From the NCBI GenBank assembly GCA_027490555.1, contig JAIXXW010000147.1:1-11202 (forward strand): a stretch of 11,202 nucleotides of DNA, given 5' to 3'. The notes below the pieces were generated by a model. That model was not told the origin of the DNA and searched no databases. It worked only from the letters and a program-made list of their open reading frames with translations. Positions 1 through 6,957 of this stretch are shown one piece after another; position 1 is the stretch's first letter, and the number at the start of each line of letters is the position of its first letter. The position numbers and the translations under genes are program-made. This DNA comes from Comamonadaceae bacterium. Lineage in GTDB: Bacteria; Pseudomonadota; Gammaproteobacteria; Burkholderiales; Burkholderiaceae_C.

Positions 1-299
1 ACCGTCATCAATTCTTTGGCGCGATCGGCTTGTTTCAAGGCAATCAGGGAGAAGCTGCGGTAGACCGCAGCTTGTGTCTGGTGCACCACCGATTGGAGCT
101 CCTGCGCCGACCGCTCGGCCTGCGTGGCTTGGTTCAACTCCTCGATTTGGGTTTGCGTCACCGACATGTTCCAGTAACTGTACAAACCAAAAAACAGCAA
201 CAAAATGGAGATGATGGCAGGCGCCACCATGATTTTGACGGCGATGCTCAAGATCGAGGAGTTGTTCAACATGTTGATCCACATGAAAAAGCGATTCAC
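1..299 (-). CDS. Methyl-accepting chemotaxis protein, N-terminal part (runs off left edge)
   Basis: Reading the minus strand from about 299 to the window edge gives an uninterrupted frame of about 99 codons. It has a short N-terminal stretch, one strong hydrophobic helix at about residues 23-43, then a polar helical region rich in Q, E, A and S (about 44-99). That is the layout of the N-terminus of a chemoreceptor with a four-helix-bundle type sensor; the HAMP and signalling domains would lie outside the window. An in-frame TGA lies five codons before the chosen GTG (299-297), which gives an N-terminus of MNRFFMWINML. ATG codons at 284 and 272 are alternatives, and no strong Shine-Dalgarno separates them. 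The gene lies 44 bases downstream of the Cache-protein gene on the same strand, so the two are probably co-transcribed. The family call rests on topology and context only, because the diagnostic signalling domain is not visible. Confidence 0.62.
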   Translation of the reverse strand, partial: MNRFFMWINMLNNSSILSIAVKIMVAPAIISILLLFFGLYSYWNMSVTQTQIEELNQATQAERSAQELQSVVHQTQAAVYRSFSLIALKQADRAKELMT

Positions 300-343
300 G
301 CCCAGCAGGCGTCAATCGCTGTCAATTCGAAGGGGACGGAGGC

Positions 344-796
344 TTATTTGTAGACACCACCGCAAACAACCACCTCGTTGTACTTCTCACAGTACATCTG
401 CTTGGGCTGAACGGTCTTGGTCAGAGGATCGGTGAATTTGTAGTCCTGCCAGAACTTGCCCTTGGATTTGGCCAACTCCACCCGCTCCTTGACAAATTCC
501 TTGCCATCGGGGTCCTTGAGCCCCATCAGGTTTTTGCCGACTTGGGATGGATTTTGACCATGGGCCAGAGGCTTGCCCGTCATGTCGTACACCACCAGGT
601 AAAGATCTCTGTCCACAAAGGTTTTGCTGGGGGCGGTCATGTCGGCATAGACGGAGGGACCATTGGCCTTGAGCGCGGCAATCCCTTTGGCGACCATGGC
701 GACAGCCTGGTCCCGTGTGGCACGGTCCTGGGCCACACCGATTTGGGCCATCGCCAACAAAACCATGGCAAACAGTATTTTTGACAGACTTTTCAT
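344..796 (-). CDS. Secreted single-Cache-domain protein (sCache_2-like)
   Basis: The protein has 150 residues. Residues 1-22 form a Sec signal peptide (MKSL, a hydrophobic core, then GVAQ), so the mature protein is probably periplasmic. The body matches a single Cache small-ligand sensor. A helical segment at about 25-45 is followed by a core with FVDRDLYLVVYD (60-71), GKPLAHG (74-80), VGKNL (86-90) and KDPDGKEFV (94-102). Two C-terminal cysteines, C136 and C145, could form a disulfide. There is no transmembrane anchor, HAMP or output domain, so it may bind a ligand and pass the signal to the chemoreceptor encoded just downstream; that partnership is inferred. The in-frame ATG at 808 is possible, but the ATG at 796 has GGGG about seven bases upstream and gives a typical K-containing signal-peptide start. 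The domain family is fairly certain, the ligand is unknown. Confidence 0.8.
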   Translation of the reverse strand: MKSLSKILFAMVLLAMAQIGVAQDRATRDQAVAMVAKGIAALKANGPSVYADMTAPSKTFVDRDLYLVVYDMTGKPLAHGQNPSQVGKNLMGLKDPDGKEFVKERVELAKSKGKFWQDYKFTDPLTKTVQPKQMYCEKYNEVVVCGGVYK

Positions 797-1010
797 TAAA
801 AACCCCATAAATCAAAAGGAAATTGTTTATACCATGAATAGTCCGCATGCTTGGGGTCGGGTGCGGTATCGAACCAAGGGGAAACCATACAGGGGTGGAT
901 GCGCAAGTCCCGGCACTCCGGCCAGGCCATGCGCCAAGTCGAACTGGCCAGGCCCGCGTACCAACTGAACAGCCGATTGGCTTTTGATTGTTTATTTAAT
1001 TGAATAAAAA

Positions 1011-1039
1011 TTGCATTAAATGAGCTAATTGGATTTAAA
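1011..1039 (+). promoter_or_regulatory. Candidate sigma70-type promoter for the res operon
   Basis: TTGCAT (1011-1016) and TTTAAA (1034-1039) are separated by 17 bases within an AT-rich tract. The matches to consensus are moderate (3/6 and 4/6), so this is only a candidate. Its position, about 50 bases before the res start, and the local AT-richness support it. Confidence 0.35.
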
Positions 1040-1062
1040 TTTATGAAGGCTCGTGGCTATGA

Positions 1063-1079
1063 TGTGCAACCATTGCACA
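1063..1079. promoter_or_regulatory. Perfect 7-bp dyad just before the res start codon
   Basis: TGTGCAA (1063-1069) and TTGCACA (1073-1079) are perfect inverted repeats separated by CCA. The dyad ends seven bases before the ATG at 1087, where a ribosome binding site would be expected and where no purine-rich Shine-Dalgarno is seen. It could be an operator for a DNA-binding regulator or, in the mRNA, a small hairpin that limits res translation. The symmetry is directly seen, the function is inferred. Confidence 0.45.
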
Positions 1080-1086
1080 CACTGCC

Positions 1087-3900
1087 ATGCACCAAACCGC
1101 TGCATTTCAACTTGAATCCCTGAGTTACCAGACCGAGGCGGTGGAGGCTGTGGTCGGTGTCTTTGAAGGCACCCCCCGGCCTGCCGATGCCAGCCTGGCC
1201 GGCAACCGCTGCCCGCTGACCTGGCTGCAGCTGAGCGAAAAAATCCAGGCCACGGCCCAGGCCCAGCGCATCAGCGAAGCGCGCCTGAACCTCAAGGCCC
1301 CTGCGCAGGGCCAGCCGCTGGACCTGTGCGTCGAGATGGAAACCGGCACCGGCAAAACCCTGGTCTACCTGCGCACCATCTACCGCCTGCACACTGCCTA
1401 CGGCTGGAACAAATTCATCATCGTGGTGCCCACCCTGGCCATACGGGCAGGCGTTATGGGCACCCTCAGCGACTTTGGTGCACAACTGGCCCAACACAAC
1501 GGGCTCACCCACCCCATTCCTGCCTTCGAGTACGACAGCAGCCGCCTGCAACAGCTCAAGACCTTCATCGACAGCCCCACCCCCGCCATCATGGTGATGA
1601 ACAGCCAAGCCTTCGTGGGGCAAGGCCGCATCATCAGCAACGATGTCAACGAAGCACCACTCGACGGCCTGACCTGGTTGCAAGCCCTGGCGCGTTGCCG
1701 CCCCATTGTGGTCATGGACGAGCCGCAAATGGGCATGGACACCGAGGCCGCCCTCAAGGCCTTTGAGGACATGAAACCCCTGGCCAAGTTGCGCTACTCG
1801 GCCACCCACCACCGAGACCACGCCCACAACTGCATCTACCGCCTCACCCCGGCGCAGGCCTACGAGCAAGGCTTGGTCAAAAAAATCGAAGTGCTCACCA
1901 TTGACGAGCAAGGCGGCGCAGGCACCGTGCAACTGGAGCTGGCCGACACCCAAACCCGCGCCGGACAACACCCCAAGGCCAAACTCAAGCTCTGGTTCCG
2001 CACCGCCAGTGGCGAACTCAAACACAAAACCAGCGCCTGGCTGAGCCCCCGGGCCGACCTGGAGCAAGTCAGCGCCAACCGCAGCTACGCCGGCTGGCGC
2101 ATTGAGCACATTGAAAAGTCACTCGACTCCGGCCTGTGGCAAGTGCGTTTTGACAACGGCCACACCCTGGTGCAAGGCCAGCCCTTGGGCCACGACCAAG
2201 AGGGCATCTTTCGCCTGCAATTGCGCTGGCTCATCCACCGCCATTTTGAAAAGAAGGCCCGCCTGGCGCCGCTGGGCATCAAGTGCCTCTCGCTGGTCTT
2301 CATCGACAAAGTGGCCAACTACCTCGCCGCTGGCCCGGGCGAGGCGCCCCTGATCAAGCGCTTGTTTGAAGAGGAATACGCCAGCAAGGTGCAAGCCCTC
2401 ACGGGCCAGGCCCCCGATGCGGTGCAGCTGCAAGCCGTGCAAGGCAGCTACTTTGCCCAAACGGGCCAAGGCGCGTACACCGACAGCGAAGCCACCATGT
2501 CGAAAAACAGCGCCATCTACAAGCGCATCCTCACCGACAAAGCGGGCCTGCTCAAGCTGAGCGACCTGGTGGAATTCATCTTCAGCCACAGCGCCCTGGG
2601 GGTGGGTTGGGACAACCCCAATGTTTTCAACATCGCCACCCTCAATGCCACCCACAAAGAAGACAAAAAACGCCAGGAGCTCGGGCGGGGGCTGCGCATT
2701 GGCGTCAACCAGCAAGGCCAGCGCGTGTACGACACCCCCGGCACACCGCTTGGGCAAGAGATCAACCTGCTCACCGTCGTGCCCAACCAAAGCTACCAAG
2801 CCTTTGCGCAGGGCTATCAGAATGAAATTCAAGAAGCCTATGGCCAAGAGGCCGGCGCCGCCGCACCCTTGCGCGAAAACCGCCGTGGCCAACTGCAAAA
2901 GACCACCCTGCGTCGGCGGCAAGACCTGTTTGAGAGCCAAGCCTTTCAACAATTCTGGGCCATCCTGGCCCGCACCACGCGCTACAGCGTGAGCTTTGAC
3001 GAGGACGCCATCGTGCAAGACGTGGTGCCCAAGTTGCAGCAAATCAGCGTGCCTGGCTACACCGCCCAGATCGCGTCGAACCGCCTGGGCATTTTGGAAG
3101 ACGCTCAGGCCGAAAACCCACAAGTCACCTCCGAACACGTGGGCAGCACCCAAGACAAGCTCAAGCCCCGCTTTGCCCCACAAGATTGGGTGCAAGCCAT
3201 CGGGCTTGACAGCCGCCTGTCACAAAAAGCGGTGCTGCGCATCTTGCAAGCCGCTTTGGCCGACGCGCACTGCGCCCAGCAGTTTGTGCGCAACCCGGTG
3301 CTTTTTGCGCAGCAGGCCAGCGCCCTGATTGCCCGCGCCGAGCGCGACCACATGCTGCGTGGTCTGCGTTACAGGCCTACGGGTGAAACACTGTCGCTGA
3401 CCACCCTGAAAGAGGTGGAGAGCACCATCCGGGACATTGCCCACACCCCGCGCCACGGTCTGTACGACGCGCAAGCCGTCGACAGCGGCAAAGAAAAGGC
3501 CTTTGCCGAGGCGGCCGACAAAGACCCCGAGTTGCTCTGCCTGCTCAAACTGCCCGACAGCTACGCCATCCCCACCCCCGTGGGCGCGTACACGCCCGAC
3601 TTTGGCCTGGTCTTCAAGGAGCGCGGCCACCGCGCCATGGAGTTGGGTGCCCACGCGCAGGAGGGTGAGTTCTTTGTGGTGGAAATCAAAGGCACGCACG
3701 ACCTGAACGACCCCAAAGCCCTCAGCCCGGCAGAAGTGCTCAAGATCGAATGCGCCGCCCGCCACTTTGAGGCCCTGGGCTTTGCCACCACGGTGCATGG
3801 CCGCATGGTGCATGTGCAACCCAAACGCCTGTTTGCCGCGCCGCGCGACACCTACCAGCACTTCAAGCAAGCCGATGTGAATGCAGGGGAGTGGGCATGA
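1087..3900 (+). CDS. res: Type III restriction enzyme, Res subunit (helicase-nuclease)
   Basis: The protein has 937 residues, about the normal size for a type III Res subunit. It has a superfamily 2 helicase/translocase core followed by a nuclease domain. Walker A is ETGTGKT (85-91). The DEAD-box equivalent is DEPQ (211-214), in VVMDEPQMG, a form typical of type III Res proteins. YSAT (237-240) fits motif III, and QELGRGLR (530-537) fits the arginine-rich motif VI. Near the C-terminus TPDFGLVF and FFVVEIKG give a complete PD-(D/E)xK site (D838, E866, K868), so both ATPase and nuclease look intact. It should act with Mod to translocate or slide on DNA and cut near unmethylated sites. The gene is first in the operon, and its stop overlaps the next start in ATGA. 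The start has no clear Shine-Dalgarno and follows a dyad. Confidence 0.93.
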   Translation: MHQTAAFQLESLSYQTEAVEAVVGVFEGTPRPADASLAGNRCPLTWLQLSEKIQATAQAQRISEARLNLKAPAQGQPLDLCVEMETGTGKTLVYLRTIYRLHTAYGWNKFIIVVPTLAIRAGVMGTLSDFGAQLAQHNGLTHPIPAFEYDSSRLQQLKTFIDSPTPAIMVMNSQAFVGQGRIISNDVNEAPLDGLTWLQALARCRPIVVMDEPQMGMDTEAALKAFEDMKPLAKLRYSATHHRDHAHNCIYRLTPAQAYEQGLVKKIEVLTIDEQGGAGTVQLELADTQTRAGQHPKAKLKLWFRTASGELKHKTSAWLSPRADLEQVSANRSYAGWRIEHIEKSLDSGLWQVRFDNGHTLVQGQPLGHDQEGIFRLQLRWLIHRHFEKKARLAPLGIKCLSLVFIDKVANYLAAGPGEAPLIKRLFEEEYASKVQALTGQAPDAVQLQAVQGSYFAQTGQGAYTDSEATMSKNSAIYKRILTDKAGLLKLSDLVEFIFSHSALGVGWDNPNVFNIATLNATHKEDKKRQELGRGLRIGVNQQGQRVYDTPGTPLGQEINLLTVVPNQSYQAFAQGYQNEIQEAYGQEAGAAAPLRENRRGQLQKTTLRRRQDLFESQAFQQFWAILARTTRYSVSFDEDAIVQDVVPKLQQISVPGYTAQIASNRLGILEDAQAENPQVTSEHVGSTQDKLKPRFAPQDWVQAIGLDSRLSQKAVLRILQAALADAHCAQQFVRNPVLFAQQASALIARAERDHMLRGLRYRPTGETLSLTTLKEVESTIRDIAHTPRHGLYDAQAVDSGKEKAFAEAADKDPELLCLLKLPDSYAIPTPVGAYTPDFGLVFKERGHRAMELGAHAQEGEFFVVEIKGTHDLNDPKALSPAEVLKIECAARHFEALGFATTVHGRMVHVQPKRLFAAPRDTYQHFKQADVNAGEWA

Positions 3901-4640
3901 CCGGTCAACCCGTGGCGATCAACACCCATCTGCACCAAGCCATACGCCAACTGCTGTTGGCTGCACGCACCCAAGTGCGGCAAACCGTCAACACCACCAT
4001 GGTGCAAACCTACTGGCTCATTGGCCAAAAAATTGTGGAAGACGGGCAAGGCGGCCACAAACGTGCCGCGTACGGCAAGCAAGTGTTGCCAGAGCTGGCG
4101 CGGCGTTTGGGTGAAGAGTTTGGCAGTGGCTTTTCTGTCCAAAGCCTGTCCAACTACCGGCAGTTTTACCTGACCTTTCCAAATTTCTCCGCACTCCGGA
4201 GAAATTTGACCTGGACGCATTACAAGTCCTTGCTGCGCATTCCAAGCCCACAAGCCCGCGACTGGTACGCCACAGAAGCCGCAGAGCAGGGCTGGAGCGT
4301 AAGGGCGCTGGATCGGCAAATTGCCACCCTCTACTACGAGCGCTTGCTCAGCACCCAAGACCAGTCCAAAGCCTTGGTCAAAACCGAAGCGGCCCAGCAA
4401 ATCGCCAAAGACGCATCGCCTGTGCGCGTGTTTGACCAGCACCACCGCCAAGAAGGCGACAACCCCACCTTGGGCCTCATCCTTTGCTCTGAGCGCAATG
4501 CCGCCGTGGCCAAGTACTCGCTGCTGGCCGACAAGCCCCAACTCTTTGCCAGCAAATACCAAGCCATCATGCCCACCGAAGCCGAGCTGCAAGCCGAGCT
4601 GGAGCGTGACCGTGCCTTGCTTGAACTGAACCAACCATGA
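3897..4640 (+). CDS. DUF1016/YhcG-family protein with the nuclease core apparently deleted
   Basis: The protein has 247 residues, whereas family members are usually about 330-370. Residues 1-155 match the DUF1016 N-terminal domain, for example LTWTHYKSLLRI (104-115), AAEQGWSVRALDRQIATLYY (128-147) and ERLLS. Residues 181-247 match the extreme C-terminus of YhcG-type proteins (EGDNPTLGLILC at 186-197, then FASKYQ and MPTEAELQAELE). Missing between them, at a junction near residues 173-181, is the roughly 100-residue block that in intact relatives carries the PD-(D/E)xK residues. The frame is preserved, so this looks like a clean in-frame deletion and the product is probably catalytically dead. 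The ATG at 3897 has GGGGAG a suitable distance upstream and overlaps the res stop; a GTG at 3891 is possible. Its own stop overlaps the mod start. Family comparison is from memory; an alignment should confirm the gap. Confidence 0.8.
   Translation: MTGQPVAINTHLHQAIRQLLLAARTQVRQTVNTTMVQTYWLIGQKIVEDGQGGHKRAAYGKQVLPELARRLGEEFGSGFSVQSLSNYRQFYLTFPNFSALRRNLTWTHYKSLLRIPSPQARDWYATEAAEQGWSVRALDRQIATLYYERLLSTQDQSKALVKTEAAQQIAKDASPVRVFDQHHRQEGDNPTLGLILCSERNAAVAKYSLLADKPQLFASKYQAIMPTEAELQAELERDRALLELNQP
4180..4208. repeat. Perfect 12-bp inverted repeat inside the DUF1016-like gene
   Basis: CAAATTTCTCCG (4180-4191) and CGGAGAAATTTG (4197-4208) are perfect reverse complements separated by CACTC. In mRNA this would form a 12-bp hairpin with a five-base loop. 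It encodes about residues 95-104, just before the conserved LTWTHY motif. No U-run follows, so it is not a standard terminator. Confidence 0.7.
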
Positions 4641-6658
4641 CCGCTCAGACCCCGCTGCAATCCATCCAGACCCCCGACCTGCTGCAAGAGCGGCTGGCCA
4701 GGCTCAAGGCCGAGTTTCCAGACCTGTTCACCAACGAAGGGCAGCTCAACCCCACCGAGCTGCTTCGCTTGACCGGCCAGCACAGCCGCGAACACTTTGA
4801 CTTCAGCTGGTGGGGCAAGTCACAAGCCAAGCGCAATGCCTTCACACCCACCACCGCTGCCCTGCGCTACGACGCCGCCCGCAGCGTCAACGCCGAGTTG
4901 GCCGGCGGCAACGCCATCATCGAAGGCGAAAACCTCGAGGTGCTCAAGCTCCTGCTCTGCGCCTACCGGGGGCAGGTCAAGTGCATCTACATCGACCCAC
5001 CCTACAACACCGGCAACGACTTTGTTTACAAGGACAACTTCAAGGAGGGTGAGCGCGCCTACTGGGAGCAAACCGGCATCACCGAGGGCGGCGTCAAGCT
5101 GAGCACCAACACCAAGGCTGACGGGCGCTTTCACAGCAACTGGCTGAACATGATTTACCCGCGCCTCTTGGTGGCGCGCCAGCTGCTGCGCGAAGACGGC
5201 GTGATCTTCGTGTCCATCGACGACAACGAAGTGACGCACTTGCGCAAGGTGATGGATGAGGTGTTTGGGGAGGGAAATTTTGTGGCCTGCATCGTTTGGG
5301 AGAAGACCCGAAAAAACGATGCACGGTTTTTCTCCAATGGCCATGAATACATGCTCCTGTATGCGAAGGACCTTGAGCACCTGAAAGATTTGGGTGTCCT
5401 CTGGCGTGATGTAAAGCCCGGCGCCCCAGAAATCATTGCCGAGTGGCGAGCCATCAAAGCTCGAGTGGGAGAAACCAACTATGAAGCGCAGCAAGATGAG
5501 CTGCGGACTTGGTACCAGCAACTGCCGAAAACCCATCCTTCGAAAAAGTTAAGCCGTTACAAGTCGGTGGACAAATGGGGGCCATGGCGTGATGGTGATT
5601 TATCTTGGCCAGGGGAGGATGGGGAGAACTATCAGGAAGTTATTCATCCTGTGACAAAGTTGACGTGCAAAATTCCCGAGGGTGGATGGCGCTATGACGG
5701 TGACGAAATGGCTCGCAGGATTAAAGCGGGATTGATTGAATTCCGATCAGATCACACTCAGCCACCTTTTCGGAAATCTCATTTGATTACACGACCGGAA
5801 GAGCTTGAAGCGAATTCGGGTGATCAGAATGACGATGAGCAGACGGCCATGCAAGTGCTGGGTACATATCTCTACAGGCAAGCGCAAGTTTCGGTCAAGT
5901 TACTGAAGAAGATTTTGGGAAATAAGGCATTCAATAACCCAAAGGATCACGAAATATTGGCTCAGTACATCCGCTATGTGATGGCTGATGACCAATCGGG
6001 CATCGTCCTTGACTTCTTTGGTGGTTCTGGATCAACCGCGCATGCCGTGTTTGAGATGAACAGAGCGGACAAGGGAAATAGAAAATTTGTGCTGGTTCAG
6101 ATTCCTGAAGCAACCGAAGCGAAGAGCGTTGCAAACAAGAACGGCCTCAAAAAAATCAGCGACATCACCATTGAACGCGTCAAGCGCGTCATCCAAGGCT
6201 ACGGCGACAACCCGCAGCCCATCGACGCAGGCTTCAAAGTGTTCACGCTGCAAAAGAGCGCCTTCCCCCGCGCCGACTTCGCGCCCGACCCCGATGCCAC
6301 CGAGGCCGATCAACTCGCCGCGCTCAAAGCCTTCATTGCCGACAAAGAGGCCAGCCTGTTTAACACGCCGGGCGCCGAAGCCGTGCGCGACGAAGTGCTG
6401 CTCAAGTGCGGCTTTCAACTCGACGTGCAGCTCACGCCCATTGCTGAGGTCACGGCCAACCAACTCTTTCGCGCCCGCGACCAACAAACCCCGCCCCGCG
6501 AAGCCATCGTGTGCTTTGACAGCCAACTCGACACCACCACCCTCGACTGGCTGAGCAAGCAAAAAGGCCAACGTGTCATCGTCCTAGAAGCCGCGCTGGA
6601 TACGACGGGTAAATGGAATTTGCATCACCAATTGGGTGATGGGTTGGTGGTGTTTTGA
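4637..6658 (+). CDS. mod: Type III DNA methyltransferase, Mod subunit (N6-adenine, beta class)
   Basis: The protein has 673 residues. Motif IV is DPPYNTGND (120-128), and the AdoMet motif I is DFFGGSGST (459-467). DPPY before FxGxG is the beta-class order of type III Mod proteins, which transfer methyl to the N6 of adenine and also supply sequence recognition to Res. Residues about 210-450 are the presumed target-recognition region. The C-terminal part (about 500-673) is the conserved Mod tail. Hand counts of 60-base lines give about 47% GC over four lines between 5341 and 5940, against about 66% in three flanking lines. The central block therefore looks imported, with edges near 5260 and 6130. 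The start overlaps the upstream stop (ATGA) and has no Shine-Dalgarno, so translation is probably coupled to the gene before it. No simple repeat tract of the kind that phase-varies some mod genes is present. The recognition sequence cannot be read from sequence alone. Confidence 0.93.
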   Translation: MTAQTPLQSIQTPDLLQERLARLKAEFPDLFTNEGQLNPTELLRLTGQHSREHFDFSWWGKSQAKRNAFTPTTAALRYDAARSVNAELAGGNAIIEGENLEVLKLLLCAYRGQVKCIYIDPPYNTGNDFVYKDNFKEGERAYWEQTGITEGGVKLSTNTKADGRFHSNWLNMIYPRLLVARQLLREDGVIFVSIDDNEVTHLRKVMDEVFGEGNFVACIVWEKTRKNDARFFSNGHEYMLLYAKDLEHLKDLGVLWRDVKPGAPEIIAEWRAIKARVGETNYEAQQDELRTWYQQLPKTHPSKKLSRYKSVDKWGPWRDGDLSWPGEDGENYQEVIHPVTKLTCKIPEGGWRYDGDEMARRIKAGLIEFRSDHTQPPFRKSHLITRPEELEANSGDQNDDEQTAMQVLGTYLYRQAQVSVKLLKKILGNKAFNNPKDHEILAQYIRYVMADDQSGIVLDFFGGSGSTAHAVFEMNRADKGNRKFVLVQIPEATEAKSVANKNGLKKISDITIERVKRVIQGYGDNPQPIDAGFKVFTLQKSAFPRADFAPDPDATEADQLAALKAFIADKEASLFNTPGAEAVRDEVLLKCGFQLDVQLTPIAEVTANQLFRARDQQTPPREAIVCFDSQLDTTTLDWLSKQKGQRVIVLEAALDTTGKWNLHHQLGDGLVVF

Positions 6659-6798
6659 GTGAAAAAAACATGCGTCTGACATGACACAACCACCCTCACG
6701 CTCTCCCCGCCTTGTCACCGCCATGCATCACGTCATGCGCATCAAGTTGGTTGAAGATCTGAATGGGCCATGGCATGTGCAGCCATTCACGCTGGACA

Positions 6799-6828
6799 TT
6801 GACACTAGGGTTTGTATGGGGGTATTTT
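6799..6828 (+). promoter_or_regulatory. Candidate distal promoter for the AbiF RNA unit
   Basis: A perfect TTGACA (6799-6804) and TATTTT (6823-6828) are 18 bases apart. Transcription would start near 6835, about 35 bases before the hairpin. The -35 is strong and the -10 moderate (4/6). Confidence 0.4.
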
Positions 6829-6829
6829 C

Positions 6830-6858
6830 TGCACATCAGGGTTTCACTAAGTTAAAAT
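6830..6858 (+). promoter_or_regulatory. Candidate proximal promoter for the AbiF RNA
   Basis: TGCACA (6830-6835) and TAAAAT (6853-6858; 5/6 to consensus) are separated by exactly 17 bases. The predicted start is near 6865, just before the first base of the hairpin structure. This would give an RNA of roughly 75 bases ending at the U-run. The position makes it the more attractive of the two candidates. Confidence 0.5.
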
Positions 6859-6864
6859 CATTAC

Positions 6865-6938
6865 CAACACACCCGCCACACGTCTTGGTTTCGGCCAAGG
6901 TTCTGTATCAAAGCAGACGTGCAAAAGGCGGGTTTTTT
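6865..6938 (+). ncRNA. Structured small RNA upstream of the AbiF-type gene
   Basis: The RNA folds into nested stems. ACCCGCC (6871-6877) pairs with GGCGGGT (6927-6933). CACGTCT (6879-6885) pairs with AGACGTG (6915-6921). An inner hairpin TTGG/CCAA (6885-6888 with 6895-6898) carries the loop TTTCGG and can extend to CTTGG/CCAAG by taking over the top of the second stem. A U-run (6933-6938) ends it. From established knowledge, a conserved 'abiF' RNA motif has been described next to Abi_2-domain genes, and such RNAs are proposed antitoxins or guides for the HEPN protein. Location, orientation and the built-in terminator agree with that. I cannot match the sequence to the published covariance model here, so the fold is seen and the family is inferred. 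The 5' end rests on the candidate promoter. Confidence 0.68.
6871..6938 (+). terminator. Rho-independent terminator formed by the small RNA
   Basis: The 7-bp GC-rich outer stem (6871-6877 with 6927-6933) runs directly into six T residues (6933-6938). It ends 19 bases before the AbiF start codon, so most transcripts should stop before the gene and AbiF expression would depend on read-through. Confidence 0.6.
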
Positions 6939-6957
6939 ATTGGCGCCGTGGCTTGTT

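Larger units (their letters stand above)
797..1086. other. Divergent intergenic region between the Cache gene and the defence operon
   Basis: About 290 bases without a convincing gene. On the minus strand a TATAAA (831-826) lies in front of the Cache gene, but no good -35 element is seen. The middle part is GC-rich and contains the 9-mer GGCCAGGCC twice (920-928 and 946-954). From about 975 to 1045 the sequence turns sharply AT-rich, including an imperfect inverted repeat TTTATT/AATAAA (991-1008). This is the probable promoter zone of the plus-strand res operon. The shift in composition may mark the left end of the acquired defence segment, but I found no matching direct repeat on the right side. 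Confidence 0.5.
6659..6864 (+). other. Intergenic stretch between mod and the AbiF RNA
   Basis: This stretch holds no gene I can support. It begins with a short A-rich run after the mod stop and has no recognisable terminator for the mod operon, so read-through into the next unit is possible. An open frame starts at 6681, but it lacks a ribosome binding site, resembles nothing I know, and runs through the structured RNA. The downstream half carries two promoter-like sequences, listed separately. Confidence 0.5.

Noticed and set aside
920..954. GGCCAGGCC occurring twice, 26 bases apart
   Set aside because: Only two copies of a short GC-rich word in GC-rich DNA; not enough for an operator pair or a repeat array.
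1879..1885. Seven-A runs in res (1879-1885) and mod (6149-6155) as phase-variation tracts
   Set aside because: Each is a short run within ordinary Lys codons in an intact frame. Known phase-variable mod genes have much longer simple repeats.
1057..3195. Long minus-strand open frames of 350 and 358 codons opposite res
   Set aside because: They are mirror frames of a high-GC coding sequence. Their translations are low-complexity and rich in G, A, V and L, with no domain, while the plus strand has a complete set of Res motifs.
6919..6957. GTG at 6919 as the start of the AbiF gene
   Set aside because: It lies in the 3' arm of the small-RNA stem and would translate the terminator U-run. The ATG at 6958 gives the expected family N-terminus.
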